Notes: generated by a model from the sequence alone, not told the origin. A stretch of DNA of 64,000 nucleotides from G965276765 sp965276765 (GCA_965276765.1 OZ255627.1:248001-312000), one strand, 5' to 3'. Shown: positions 52,612 through 62,438, numbered from the stretch's first letter. Program-made: numbers and translations.

Positions 52612-53333
52612 GAGTCCTCCTCGTCGCGCTCGGGCCTCACGCCGCTCACGCCGATCCCCCGGAACGCCGCGGACGCGATCTCACGCAGCGACACGTCGGT
52701 GTCGGCGGAGATGTCGTCCGAGTCGGGAGCGGACTGGCCAGGTTGCGCCGGCCTCACGCCATAGCCGAGCTCACCCGACCACATCGTCTTGCCCTCCATG
52801 GCGGCGGCGCCGGCCGGACTCGTGGCCCGCACCCAGGCCGACGTGTTGCGGTCGTCGCCCGGCTTCCAGTCCTCCCACGGCAGGTGCTGCGGCCTGCCCT
52901 CGTCGTCGACGACGAGCTCGGCCTTGGTGTAGATGGCGTCCTCGCGGTTGGTGAAGCTGAACTCGAACATCTTCGACTCGGTGATCGCCTCGGTCGGACA
53001 CGCCTCGACGCAGAGGTCACAGTGGATGCAGCGAAGGAAGTTGATCTCGTAGACGAACCCGTAGCGCTCGCCGGGCGACACCGGCGCGTCCGGGGGGTTG
53101 TCGGCGCCGCGCACGTAGATGCAGCGGGCCGGGCAGACGCCGGCGCACAGCTCGCAACCGATGCACTTCTCCATCCCGTCCTCGTAGCGGTTGAGGACGT
53201 GGCGCCCGTGGAAGCGCTCCGGCTTGGGGCGCTTCTCCTCCGGGTACTGGACCGTGACCTTCGGCTTGAACGGCAGCTTTCCTGTGACGAAGAAGCCCTT
53301 GAAGAAGTTGAGGAACCCGTCGACGCCGCTCAT
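52608..53333 (-). CDS. nuoI: NADH-quinone oxidoreductase subunit I
   Basis: A 241-residue ferredoxin-like subunit carrying two [4Fe-4S] clusters; the motifs CIGCELCAGVCP and CIHCDLCVEACP are intact with the usual spacing. These clusters (N6a/N6b) pass electrons towards NuoB. The C-terminus is about 60 residues longer than common forms and acidic. ATG 53333 overlaps the nuoH stop. Confidence 0.95.
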   Translation of the reverse strand: MSGVDGFLNFFKGFFVTGKLPFKPKVTVQYPEEKRPKPERFHGRHVLNRYEDGMEKCIGCELCAGVCPARCIYVRGADNPPDAPVSPGERYGFVYEINFLRCIHCDLCVEACPTEAITESKMFEFSFTNREDAIYTKAELVVDDEGRPQHLPWEDWKPGDDRNTSAWVRATSPAGAAAMEGKTMWSGELGYGVRPAQPGQSAPDSDDISADTDVSLREIASAAFRGIGVSGVRPERDEEDS

Positions 53334-54535
53334 GGCCCGCCCGCCCCCGCGCTCGTCTCTGCGGCGACGCTCGGCGCCCGATAGTCGGCCTCGATCCGGC
53401 TCGCTCCCTTCCCGACGTCGATCGCCCGCCACAGCAGCAGCAATCCGACGACGGCCCCTGCGACGGTGACGATGGTCCACTTGGTCGAGACCTGGAAACC
53501 GGCGTCGATCATCAGCATGGCCAGGGCGAGGGGGATCAGACGCTTCCAGCACAGCTCCATCAGCTGGTCATAGCGCATCCGGGGAAGCGTGGCCCTGATC
53601 CACACGAAGATGTAGAGGATGATGAGCACCTTGACCGCGAACCAGAAAGGCCCGATGCTGTGCCCGGCGATGGCCGGCCCGTCGGGACCGCCCAGCCAGA
53701 GGGTGGTGATGACCGCCGCGCCGGTCACCAAGTTGAGGTACTCGGCCAGGTAGAAGAAGGCAAAACCGATAGACGAGTACTCGAGGTTGAACCCTCCGGC
53801 CAGCTCCTCTTCCGCCTCGACCAGGTCGAACGGCGCCCTCGTCATCTCTGCGGTCTGGGCGATGCTGAACAGGCAGAACGGGATGATCCCTGTCCTGATG
53901 ATGTTCCAATGCAGGAGGAACGGCCCGTGCTGGGACATCCAGATCGTGCTGGTGTGCAGCGAGCCCGTCTCGAGTACCACGGCGGCGACGGTCAAGCCGA
54001 TGACGGCCTCGTAGGACACCATCTGGGCCGTGGCGCGCACCGAGGCGAGCAGCGGGTACTTGCTCCCCGACGACCACCCGGCGAGCATGACGCCGTACAC
54101 GGCCACGCCCGATGCGGCCAGCACAAGGAGGATCCCGAAAGGTGGGTCGGCGAGCTGCAGGCGGGTGGTGTGGTGGGCAACGGTGATCGTCCCGCCGAGG
54201 GGCACAACGGAGAAGGCGACGAAGGCCGGGACGAGCGACAGGTACGGCGCCGCCTTGTACACCCACTTGTCGGCCCTGACGGGGACGAAAGCCTCCTTGA
54301 AGAACAGCTTGGTCCCGTCGGCGAGCGACTGCAGCCATCCGTTGGGGCCGGCCCGGTTGGGGCCGTGACGGACGCCGAGCCAGGCGACCGCCTTGCGTTC
54401 GTACATGACCATGAACAGCACGGACAGCATGATCAGGGCGAAGATGGCGACCACCTTCACCAGGAGGATCACCCACACGGCCAGGCTGAGCCCGTGAGCG
54501 AAGAGGGGGTCGCCCTGGTTGACCACCGCGAGCAT
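53330..54535 (-). CDS. nuoH: NADH-quinone oxidoreductase subunit H
   Basis: A 401-residue membrane subunit forming part of the quinone chamber. MYERKAVAWLGVRHGPNRAGPNGWLQSLADGTKLF-type N-terminal residues, RAPFDLVEAEEELAGGFNLEYS and the loop WIRATLPRMRYDQLM are fully typical. The ATG at 54535 shares a base with the nuoG stop (TGATG). A 30-residue Ala/Gly-rich C-terminus is added. Confidence 0.96.
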   Translation of the reverse strand: MLAVVNQGDPLFAHGLSLAVWVILLVKVVAIFALIMLSVLFMVMYERKAVAWLGVRHGPNRAGPNGWLQSLADGTKLFFKEAFVPVRADKWVYKAAPYLSLVPAFVAFSVVPLGGTITVAHHTTRLQLADPPFGILLVLAASGVAVYGVMLAGWSSGSKYPLLASVRATAQMVSYEAVIGLTVAAVVLETGSLHTSTIWMSQHGPFLLHWNIIRTGIIPFCLFSIAQTAEMTRAPFDLVEAEEELAGGFNLEYSSIGFAFFYLAEYLNLVTGAAVITTLWLGGPDGPAIAGHSIGPFWFAVKVLIILYIFVWIRATLPRMRYDQLMELCWKRLIPLALAMLMIDAGFQVSTKWTIVTVAGAVVGLLLLWRAIDVGKGASRIEADYRAPSVAAETSAGAGGP

Positions 54536-57510
54536 CAGGAGTCACCTCCGGTGACGGGCTCGAGCCGGACGGAAAGCGCCGGTCGGCTCCAGTCGATCAG
54601 GGCCGAAGCACTCCCACCGGGCAGGTTGTACGGGACCGAGACGCTACCCGGCGGCACGGAGGGGTCGGGCCGAAGGGCGATCACGACCTCGCCCCCGTGT
54701 CCGGTGATCTTGACCTGCGTCGCACCACCGAGACCCAGCCGGTCGATCTCGGCGGGGTGGACCCCGGCCGACCACGCCGGGGGCAGGCCGGCGAGCGAGG
54801 GCGAGTTGGCCACGAGGGTTCCGGCGTCCCAGAGGCTCCTGTGGCTGACGAGGGCGAGCCCTTCGCCGGCCGGCGAAGAGACGCCACCACCGGTCCCGAT
54901 CCGGGCCGTCACGCCGCACACCATGGGAGGCGGGCTGTCGCCGACGACGCCACCCGTATCGGACCCGGCGCCGGCGCCTCCATCGGAGACGACAGCTTCA
55001 TCGGAGACAGCGCCTTCATCTGAGACAGCGCCTTCATCGGGGACTGCTTCATCGGGAACGGCGGCGGCCGGCGCCCCGCCCTGGTCGGCGGGACCCGGGG
55101 TGCCGCCCGCGTCTGCGCTCTTCGCCGCCGGGCCGGCGGCCGACCCACCCGACCGCAGGGCAATCGAACCGGCCGGCACGGCGTGCAGCTCGGCCGATGC
55201 GATGCCGGGATCGGCCATCGGGTCGAGGGCATGGGGACGGCGGGGAGCCGCCGCTCCCGCCACCACGGGCACGACGATGCCGTCGCTTCCCGCCGCACCG
55301 GTAAGGGCGGCGTAGGTGATGCCATGGTGGAGCGGCGACACCTCACCGATCTCGGCCCAGATCTCCTCGATGCTCGAGAACCCGAGGTCGACGCCGAGGC
55401 GCCAGGCCAGCTCGGCGGCGATGGTCCAGTCGGGCCAGGCCACTCCGGGCGCCGTCACGATCGAACCAAGGTGGCTGATGCGCCCCTCGAGGTTGGTGAA
55501 CGTGCCGCGCCGCTCGGCGTAGGTCGCGGCGGGCAGGATCACGTCGGCGCGCCGTGACGACTCGGTGAGGAAGGTGTCGACGGCGACCACGAACCCCGCG
55601 CCGGCCAGGCCTTCCCTCGCGGCGCCGGCGTCGGGGAAGTCGCTCATCGGGTCGGCACCGAGGAGCACGAGTCCGCCGATGCGACCGCCGGCGGAGGCCG
55701 CCAGGATCCCGGCCGTGCCGAGCCCGACGGCGGCAGGGAGGGTGGCGCCCCACTTGCGCTCGTACCAGTCCCTGCCATCGTGTAGCGACACCCGGCCGGG
55801 CAGCATCCCGGGGGTGAGGCCGAGGTCGAGGGCGCCATGGACGTTGCTGCGGCGCAGGGCCGAGAGAAACTTGACGCCTTCGAGCCGGCTCAGCGCGCTG
55901 GCTGCGGTGGCGATGTCAGCGTCGGATTCGGCCAGCGAGGGGCGCCCGATGACGACAACGACGGCCGGGGTGCCGGGCGTGGCCGCAGACCTGGCCCGGT
56001 CCAGGTGGGCGCGCACGGAGGCGATGTCCGCCGCGGTCACGCCGGCCACGTCGGCCCCGGCGCGACCGGTCGCGTCGTCGGGCCTGGTGATGGCGGCGAC
56101 AAGGTCGGCCAGGCCGCCGGGGCGATAGCGCAACGTGGCCGCGGCCTCACGACTGAGACCAGTCGACGTCGGCGCCAGCTCGCAGATCTGGAGGCCCTTC
56201 TCGCGCACCGAGTCACGCAGACGGAGATACAGGATGGGCAGCTCGTCCTTGATGTCACCGGCAATGGTGATGACCAGCGGGGCGGCGGCGGCCTCGTCGA
56301 TGGTCGCTCGGGGCAGGCCGAGCACGACGTCGGCGGGCACCCCGTCACCGAGCTGGGCGTCGACGTGGTCGGTGTGGAGCGCGACGCGAGCCAGTTTGGA
56401 CCAGGCGTAAGCGTCCTCGTTGGGCAGCCGGGCGCCGCCAATGACGGCCACGTCGGTGCCGGCGCTGCGCTGCGAGACGAGCCCATCGGCCGCAACGCTC
56501 AGGGCTTCGGCCCAGCTCACCTCGATCAGCTCGTCGCCCTTGCGGACCATCGGCACCGAGAGGCGGTTCTCGGAGTTGACGGCCTCGAGGTCGAACCGGC
56601 CCTTGTCACACAGCCACGACCAGTTGACCGGGTCGTTGTCGACGCCGAGGTAGCGAACCAGCTCGTCCTCGCTCGACTGCACCGCCACCCGGCAGCCGAC
56701 CGAGCACGACGTGCAGCTCGACTCGACCTGGGCCAGATCCCAGGGACGGGCCCTGAACCGATAAGGAGTTGCGGTCAGGGCGCCGACCGGGCAGATCTGC
56801 ACGATGTTCCCGCTGAAATACGAGCTGAACGGGTTGGTGTCGGCGAAGACCGCCACCTCGGTCTTGTCGCCCCGCTCGTAGAAGTCGATGAGCGGGTCGC
56901 CGGCGACCTCGTCGGCGAAGCGCACGCACCGGCCGCACTGGATGCAGCGTTCCCTGTCCAGGTTGACGAGCTCGGAGATGGGCGTCGGCTTCTCCCAGTG
57001 CCGCTTCTCCTCCACGAAACGCGACTCACCGGGCCCGTAGGCGAGCGTCTGGTCCTGCAGCGGACACTCACCGCCCTTGTCGCAGACCGGGCAGTCGAGC
57101 GGATGGTTGACGAGCAGGAACTCGAGCACGCCGTCCTGCGCCTTCTTGGCCATCTCGCTCGTGGTCGAGATCTCCATGCCGTCGCTCACCGAGTTGTAAC
57201 ACGCCGGCATCAGCGACGAGCCCCTCGGTCCTTTGACCTCGACCAGGCACATCCGACACATGCCGACCGGCTTCATCCGCGGGTGGTAGCAGAATCGTGG
57301 GATGTAGGTGCCGGCCTGGTCAGCGGCCTCGATGATCAACTGGCCCTTGTCGGCGGCGACTTGGCGCCCGTCGATCGTGATCGTGACGCGCTCGTCGGTC
57401 AGCGCGTCGGGAGGTGAGGTGCCGACGGCGCTGGCCGTGAGCAGCGGCCTGCGGGCCAGGCGCACCGGCACGGCATCGGGCGGCGTCGAAGGGAACGAGG
57501 TGTCAGACAC
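54535..57510 (-). CDS. nuoG: NADH-quinone oxidoreductase subunit G
   Basis: A 991-residue peripheral-arm subunit of the molybdopterin-oxidoreductase superfamily. The N-terminal [2Fe-2S] ligands occur in YIPRFCYHPRMKPVGMCRMC, followed by HPLDCPVCDKGGECPLQD, RCIQCGRCVRF and a CTSCSVGC cluster site. GTG 57510 overlaps the nuoF stop by 8 bp. Near residues 840-880 a low-complexity repeat (PDEGAVSDEGAVSDEAVVSD) interrupts the C-terminal domain. It carries electrons from NuoE/F to NuoI. Confidence 0.94.
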   Translation of the reverse strand: MSDTSFPSTPPDAVPVRLARRPLLTASAVGTSPPDALTDERVTITIDGRQVAADKGQLIIEAADQAGTYIPRFCYHPRMKPVGMCRMCLVEVKGPRGSSLMPACYNSVSDGMEISTTSEMAKKAQDGVLEFLLVNHPLDCPVCDKGGECPLQDQTLAYGPGESRFVEEKRHWEKPTPISELVNLDRERCIQCGRCVRFADEVAGDPLIDFYERGDKTEVAVFADTNPFSSYFSGNIVQICPVGALTATPYRFRARPWDLAQVESSCTSCSVGCRVAVQSSEDELVRYLGVDNDPVNWSWLCDKGRFDLEAVNSENRLSVPMVRKGDELIEVSWAEALSVAADGLVSQRSAGTDVAVIGGARLPNEDAYAWSKLARVALHTDHVDAQLGDGVPADVVLGLPRATIDEAAAAPLVITIAGDIKDELPILYLRLRDSVREKGLQICELAPTSTGLSREAAATLRYRPGGLADLVAAITRPDDATGRAGADVAGVTAADIASVRAHLDRARSAATPGTPAVVVVIGRPSLAESDADIATAASALSRLEGVKFLSALRRSNVHGALDLGLTPGMLPGRVSLHDGRDWYERKWGATLPAAVGLGTAGILAASAGGRIGGLVLLGADPMSDFPDAGAAREGLAGAGFVVAVDTFLTESSRRADVILPAATYAERRGTFTNLEGRISHLGSIVTAPGVAWPDWTIAAELAWRLGVDLGFSSIEEIWAEIGEVSPLHHGITYAALTGAAGSDGIVVPVVAGAAAPRRPHALDPMADPGIASAELHAVPAGSIALRSGGSAAGPAAKSADAGGTPGPADQGGAPAAAVPDEAVPDEGAVSDEGAVSDEAVVSDGGAGAGSDTGGVVGDSPPPMVCGVTARIGTGGGVSSPAGEGLALVSHRSLWDAGTLVANSPSLAGLPPAWSAGVHPAEIDRLGLGGATQVKITGHGGEVVIALRPDPSVPPGSVSVPYNLPGGSASALIDWSRPALSVRLEPVTGGDS

Positions 57511-58840
57511 GGGCGACGCTTCCGGGGAGACGATCGGGGGGCAGTGGGCAACGTCCCTCGCGGATGTGGGCGAGGAACTCGTCCCTGAACATACCGATGC
57601 CGGCCGCCACCGCCGGCGGGATGGAAGGCCCGAGCACGCAGATGGTGGTTTGCGCCGGTGGCCAGCGCACGCCGGGCGAGATGTTGTCACACACGTCCAT
57701 GAGCAGGTCGAGATCGCTCTCGCGGCCCTGGCCCGACTCGATCCGTTGCAGGATCTTCTCGACCCAGCCTCCGCCCTCGCGACACGGCGTGCACTGCCCG
57801 CACGACTCGCGATGGAAGAACCGCACGATGCGCCACGCCGCCCTCACCGCGCAGGTGGTGTGGTCCATCGGCACGACCGAACCGGAACCGGCCATGGTCC
57901 CGACCTCGGCGATCTTCTCGTTGGCGAGGAGCACATCGAGGTGCTCGGGGCCGAGCCACGGCGACGAGACGCCGCCGGGTATGAACGCCTTGAGCTCGTT
58001 GTCGTCGCGCATCCCGCCGCCGAGGGCCGGGTCGAAGATGAGGTCACGGAACGAGACCTTGGCAAACTCGAGCTCGTAGTTGCCCGGGCGCTTCACGTGA
58101 CCGGCGAGGGCGAGCAGCTTGGTTCCCTTCGAGCGGCCGTCGCCGAGGGCGGCGAAGGCGTCGCCGCCGTTGAGCATGACCCACGGCAGGTTGGAGACGG
58201 TCTCCACGTTGTTGACGATCGTGGGCGCGCCGTAGAGGCCAATAGCAGCGGGGAAAAAGGGAGGTTTGATGCGGGGATAGCCTCGCTTTCCCTCGAGGCT
58301 CTCGAGCAGGGCGGTCTCCTCGCCGCAGATGTAAGCGCCGGCACCGGGGTGGACCACGATGTCGACCGACCAGCCGCTGGCGAAGATGTCCTGGCCGACG
58401 GCTCCGTAGGCGTAGGCCTCGTTGAGGGCAGCCTGGAGCCGCTCGATCCCGAGCGGAAACTCGCCGCGCACGTAGATAAAGATCTGGTCGGCGCCGACGG
58501 CGTAGGCGCAGATGAGCGATCCTTCGATCAGCTGGTGCGGATCGCCCTCGATCAGCATGTGGTCCTTGAACGTCGCCGGCTCGCTCTCGTCAGCGTTGAT
58601 CGTCAGGTACACCGGGTCGGACTTGCGCAGCATCCCCCACTTGCGGCCGGCCTCGAAGCCGGCGCCGCCCCGGCCGAGGATGTTGGCCACGTTCACCTGA
58701 CCGGCGATGTCCTCGGGGGACATGGAGAGGGCCTTGCGCAGCCCCTCGTAGCCGCCGTCGGCGAGGTAGTTGCCGAGCTCCCACGATCCGGGGGCCCCGA
58801 GCCGCCTGGTCACGATCCGGGGCGAATCGGTGAGGGCCAT
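57503..58840 (-). CDS. nuoF: NADH-quinone oxidoreductase subunit F
   Basis: A 445-residue subunit with the NADH and FMN sites. GRGGAGFEAGRKWGML (NADH site), INADESEPATFKDH (FMN), GAYICGEETALLESLEG and the [4Fe-4S] motif ESCGQCTPCREG are all present. It accepts hydride from NADH. The ATG at 58840 shares a base with the nuoE stop. Length is normal. Confidence 0.97.
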   Translation of the reverse strand: MALTDSPRIVTRRLGAPGSWELGNYLADGGYEGLRKALSMSPEDIAGQVNVANILGRGGAGFEAGRKWGMLRKSDPVYLTINADESEPATFKDHMLIEGDPHQLIEGSLICAYAVGADQIFIYVRGEFPLGIERLQAALNEAYAYGAVGQDIFASGWSVDIVVHPGAGAYICGEETALLESLEGKRGYPRIKPPFFPAAIGLYGAPTIVNNVETVSNLPWVMLNGGDAFAALGDGRSKGTKLLALAGHVKRPGNYELEFAKVSFRDLIFDPALGGGMRDDNELKAFIPGGVSSPWLGPEHLDVLLANEKIAEVGTMAGSGSVVPMDHTTCAVRAAWRIVRFFHRESCGQCTPCREGGGWVEKILQRIESGQGRESDLDLLMDVCDNISPGVRWPPAQTTICVLGPSIPPAVAAGIGMFRDEFLAHIREGRCPLPPDRLPGSVARV

Positions 58841-59547
58841 CAGGCCTCGCCCCGAGAGGGGCCGTCGAGGGCGTCGACGGCCGGCGTGGTGGCGTGCGTG
58901 TCGAGGTCCACACCGTCGGCGACGGCGGTGGCCGGGTTGGATGGTGTGGCCGACTCCGCGGCTGGCGGATTGGGGCCTCCGGCGCCGTGCACGCTCGCTC
59001 CCACGGCCCCGAGACCGACGGTGCGGCGCACCCGGCTCAGGGTGCCGTGAGGGGGGACCTCGCCGTCGAGCTCGCCGGCCGCCAACCTGGCGACCAGGTC
59101 GTCGAAGCCGGGCGGATCGACGTCACCGAAGAAGCGCCAGTTGACCGTCACGCATGGGGCGTTGCCGCACAGGGCCAGGCACTCGGCGTCCTCGAGGGTG
59201 AACATCCCATCTTGGGTGGTACCCCCAGGAGCCACGCCGAGGCGCTCCTCGCAGTGCTCGAGCAGCTCGTAGGCGCCCTGGAGCATGCAGGCGATGTTGG
59301 TGCACACCGCCACCAGGTACCGGCCGACCGGCTCGGTGTGGAACATGTCGTAGAAGCTGGCGGTGCCCGCCACCTCGGCCGGCTCGAGGTCGAGCAGCTC
59401 GCCCACGTGGGCCATGCCGTCCTCGGTCAGGTAGCCGTCCTGCTCCTGAAGAAGGTGCAGGAGCGGCATCATCGCCGAGCGAGGGTGCGGATACAGAGCG
59501 ATCAGGTCACGAGCCCGCTGCTCGTGCTCCGGGGTCAGGCGCGCCAC
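58840..59547 (-). CDS. nuoE: NADH-quinone oxidoreductase subunit E
   Basis: A 235-residue thioredoxin-like [2Fe-2S] subunit. The cluster ligands are in VCTNIACML and ECLALCGNAPC, and FYDMFHTEPVGRY is typical. GTG 59547 (VARLTPEHEQRARDL) has AAGGA nine bases upstream; an earlier GTG at 59586 lacks homology. About 60 low-complexity residues extend the C-terminus. The gap before it holds a 36-bp tandem repeat. Confidence 0.93.
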   Translation of the reverse strand: MARLTPEHEQRARDLIALYPHPRSAMMPLLHLLQEQDGYLTEDGMAHVGELLDLEPAEVAGTASFYDMFHTEPVGRYLVAVCTNIACMLQGAYELLEHCEERLGVAPGGTTQDGMFTLEDAECLALCGNAPCVTVNWRFFGDVDPPGFDDLVARLAAGELDGEVPPHGTLSRVRRTVGLGAVGASVHGAGGPNPPAAESATPSNPATAVADGVDLDTHATTPAVDALDGPSRGEA

Positions 59548-59604
59548 GTCGGGTGATCCTTGCCCAACCCCACCCCTTCGGTCCAACCCACGCTCATCGA
59601 CGCG

Positions 59605-59687
59605 TGCTCATCGGTCTGTGTCCCTGCGTCGACTCGCTCACGCTCATCGATCTGTGTCCCTGCGTCGACTCGCTCACGCTCATCGAT
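59605..59687. repeat. 36-bp tandem repeat between nuoD and nuoE
   Basis: Two 36-bp units (59605-59640 and 59641-59676, two differences) and an 11-bp third start share TCTGTGTCCCTGCGTCGACT. On the minus strand they read as repeated ERVDAGTQ/IDERER peptides just past the nuoD stop. The nuoD stop codon lies in the partial third unit. Confidence 0.85.
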
Positions 59688-61239
59688 CGACGTCGCCGAG
59701 GATCGGGTCGGTCGTCGACACGATGGCGATGGCATCGGGGATGAGAGCACCGTGCATCATGCGGGGCATGGCCTGCAGGTTGGCGAAGCTCGCGGCGCGC
59801 ATGTGCACCCGGTAGGGGCGGGCCGTGCCGTCGGAGACGATGTAGCAGCCGCTCTCACCGCGTGGACTCTCGACCGGCACGTAGGCCTCGCCCGGCGGCA
59901 CCCTGAACCCCTCGGTGTACAGCTTGAAGTGGTGGATCAGGGCCTCCATCGACTCGTCGATGCGGCCACGCGGCGGCGGGGTCACCTTCTTGTCCTGGAC
60001 CCGGAAATCCCCCTTGGGCATCCGCTCGCAGATCTGCCGGCAGATCTTCACCGACTCCCGAATCTCGTTGAACCGGATGGCGTAGCGGTCCCAGCAGTCC
60101 CCCACCTCGCCCACGATCACGTCGAAGTCCACCTCGTCGTAGGCGAGGTACGGGTCGTCACGGCGCACGTCTCTCGGCACGCCGGTGGAGCGCAGCAACG
60201 GCCCCGTCACCCCGAGGCCGATGGCCTCCTGGGCGGTGAGCGGCCCGACCCCCTGGAGGCGCCCCTGCAGGATGGGCTGGCCGGTCAGGAGGTTGTCGTA
60301 CTCGTCCATCCGCTTCGGAATCATCTCGCACAGCGCGTCGACGTCGTCGCGCCACCCGTCGGGCAGGTCGGCGGCGACCCCGCCGGGACGGAAGTAGTTG
60401 TGATTCATCCGCAGCCCCGTCACCTTCTCGAAGAACTGGAGGATCACCTCCCGCTCCCGCCACCCGTACACCAGCATGTTGATGGCGCCGACGTCGGAGC
60501 CGTTGGTGGCGAGCCACAGCATGTGCGAGCTGATCCGGTTGAGCTCGCACATGAGCATCCGGATCCACACGGCACGAGGCGGGGTCCCGACCCCGAGCAG
60601 CTTCTCGACCGACAGGCAGTAGCCGAGCTCGTTGAAGAACGGCGAGACGTAGTCCATCCGGGTGACGTTGGTGCCCCCCTGGTGGTACATCAGCTCCTCG
60701 CCGGTCTTCTCCATCCCGGTGTGCAGATATCCGATCACCGGCTTGGACCGCAGGATCGTCTCGCCGTCCAGCTCCACCATCACCCGCAGCACCCCGTGGG
60801 TCGACGGGTGCGAAGGCCCGAGGTTGAGGATCATGGTCTCGTCGTCGGGGACGTCGATGTCGATGTCCTCGGGGTCGACACCCACGCCCTCGGAGAGGCG
60901 CAGGACGCCGCCCATCTCCCGGCGCAGCTCGCCCGCTCCCGTCGTGGCCCTGGTGCCGAGCTCCTGGCCACCCTCGGACGTCTTCTCCTCGAGCAGCTCG
61001 TTCAGCTCGGCTCCACCGGGACTGACACGCCCGAGGACCTTGTCGACGATGCTCTGGCGGCGGCGTTCGAAGCGGGACCCGCCGGAACCGTAGGCCTCGC
61101 CGTCGGCGAGGGCGGGGTCCGTGCCGCTTTCGCCGCCGGCCTCTTCTGCTCCTGCGGGTTGGGCGCCGCTGTCGACTGCGGTGTCATCGGGCCCTTCCGG
61201 CCGGCCGGCGTCGTGGAGTGCTTCGCTCGTCTTGCTCAT
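59680..61239 (-). CDS. nuoD: NADH-quinone oxidoreductase subunit D
   Basis: A 519-residue 49-kDa-type subunit lining the quinone pocket. NLGPSHPSTHGVLR (quinone-site histidine), GYLHTGMEKTGEELMYHQG, RMDYVSPFFNELGY and the ending DPILGDVDR are diagnostic. About 130 residues precede the conserved core, rich in Gly/Glu and unlike the family, so the true start may be later. It lies between nuoC (60-bp gap) and nuoE. Confidence 0.95.
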   Translation of the reverse strand: MSKTSEALHDAGRPEGPDDTAVDSGAQPAGAEEAGGESGTDPALADGEAYGSGGSRFERRRQSIVDKVLGRVSPGGAELNELLEEKTSEGGQELGTRATTGAGELRREMGGVLRLSEGVGVDPEDIDIDVPDDETMILNLGPSHPSTHGVLRVMVELDGETILRSKPVIGYLHTGMEKTGEELMYHQGGTNVTRMDYVSPFFNELGYCLSVEKLLGVGTPPRAVWIRMLMCELNRISSHMLWLATNGSDVGAINMLVYGWREREVILQFFEKVTGLRMNHNYFRPGGVAADLPDGWRDDVDALCEMIPKRMDEYDNLLTGQPILQGRLQGVGPLTAQEAIGLGVTGPLLRSTGVPRDVRRDDPYLAYDEVDFDVIVGEVGDCWDRYAIRFNEIRESVKICRQICERMPKGDFRVQDKKVTPPPRGRIDESMEALIHHFKLYTEGFRVPPGEAYVPVESPRGESGCYIVSDGTARPYRVHMRAASFANLQAMPRMMHGALIPDAIAIVSTTDPILGDVDR

Positions 61240-61299
61240 CTCGTCGCTCCCGTAGGGGGGTGGGGCTCGCGTACGGTCCGGCCTCGGTGCCGGCGGTCC

Positions 61300-61890
61300 C
61301 TAGCGAGCGCCAGGTGATTCCTTGAACTGGACCGGGACATGGCCGGTGGCGTAGTCCTTGCGGAGGGGATGACCTTCCCAGTCCTCGGGCATAAGGATGC
61401 GGGTCGGGTCGGGATGGCCGTCGAACCGAACGCCGAACAGGTCGTAGGTCTCCCGCTCGTGGGCCTCGCTTCCGGCCCACAAGTCGAACAGCGTGGGCAC
61501 GGCCGGATCGACACCCGACACCTGGCAGCGCACCCTGATCCGACGGTTATGGGCGACAGAGACCAACTCCACGACGATCTCGAAGCGCTCCGGCTCGATG
61601 CCCGCCGGCAGATCCCGGCCCGGGTGGTTGAGGTAGTCGACGCCGGTGACGCCGACCAGCATGTCGTAGCCGTCGTCGCGCAGCGCCTGCATGAGGGGGA
61701 GATAGCGCCCCCGGTCGGTGTGGACGACCGCCGCGCCCAGGCTGTCGACGAGCGGGCAGCCGTGGAGCTCCTCGCCCGGCGGCGGGCCATCGGCCCTCGC
61801 TCCGTCTGACGGCTGGGCTTCCCCAGACGACTGGGCTCCCCCGGACGGCTGGGCTTGCCCTGACGGCTGGGCGGGGCCGGCGTCGCTCAC
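61300..61890 (-). CDS. nuoC: NADH-quinone oxidoreductase subunit C
   Basis: A 196-residue 30-kDa-type subunit. RVRCQVSGVDPAVPTLFDLW, AHERETYDLFGVRFDGHPD and EDWEGHPLRKDY form the family signature. The GTG at 61890 overlaps the nuoB stop and adds about 35 residues of Gln/Ser/Gly-rich repeats (PSGQAQPSGGAQSSG), encoded by tandem 15-bp units. It pairs with NuoD in the connecting module. Confidence 0.94.
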   Translation of the reverse strand: MSDAGPAQPSGQAQPSGGAQSSGEAQPSDGARADGPPPGEELHGCPLVDSLGAAVVHTDRGRYLPLMQALRDDGYDMLVGVTGVDYLNHPGRDLPAGIEPERFEIVVELVSVAHNRRIRVRCQVSGVDPAVPTLFDLWAGSEAHERETYDLFGVRFDGHPDPTRILMPEDWEGHPLRKDYATGHVPVQFKESPGAR

Positions 61891-62438
61891 GAGCGGGCCG
61901 CGGCCGGCACGTCGAGGCGCAGCGGGCGGGGCGGAGCCTCCAGATGCACGCCGGCACCGGCACCCGGCCGGCGGGTCAGCTCTCCCAGGCGGATCATCTG
62001 ATGGAGGGTGAGGATGGAGTGGATCAGCGTCTCGGGTCCCGGGGGGCAACCGGGCGCATAGACGTCCACGGGCACGATCTGGTCGACTCCCTGCACGACC
62101 GCGTAGTTGTTGAACATCCCGCCGGTGCTCGCGCACACTCCCATCGAGATGACCCACTTGGGCTCCATCATCTGGTCATAGACCTGACGCAGCACCGGCG
62201 CCATCTTCTGACTGACGCGCCCGGCGACGATCATCACGTCGGCCTGGCGGGGCGACGCTCTGAACACCTCCATGCCGAAGCGGGCCAGGTCGTAGTTGGC
62301 GGCGCCGGCGGCCATCATCTCGATGGCGCAGCAGGCCAGACCGAAGTTGGCCGCCCACGAGCTCGATGCCCTGGCCCACTTGACCATGCTCTCGAGACTC
62401 CCGGTGAGGAAGTTGTGCTGGAGGCTCTCGAGACCCAT
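61887..62438 (-). CDS. nuoB: NADH-quinone oxidoreductase subunit B
   Basis: A 183-residue subunit carrying the terminal [4Fe-4S] cluster N2. Ligands are in FGLACCAIEMM, GVCASTGG and DVYAPGCPPGPE; MIVAGRVSQKMAPVLRQVYDQM is typical. The ATG at 62438 directly abuts the nuoA stop. A short Arg/Pro-rich C-terminal tail is added. Confidence 0.96.
   Translation of the reverse strand: MGLESLQHNFLTGSLESMVKWARASSSWAANFGLACCAIEMMAAGAANYDLARFGMEVFRASPRQADVMIVAGRVSQKMAPVLRQVYDQMMEPKWVISMGVCASTGGMFNNYAVVQGVDQIVPVDVYAPGCPPGPETLIHSILTLHQMIRLGELTRRPGAGAGVHLEAPPRPLRLDVPAAARS

Noticed and set aside
59605..59687. CRISPR array
   Set aside because: The 36-bp units are directly adjacent with no spacers and no cas genes are nearby; it is a simple tandem repeat.
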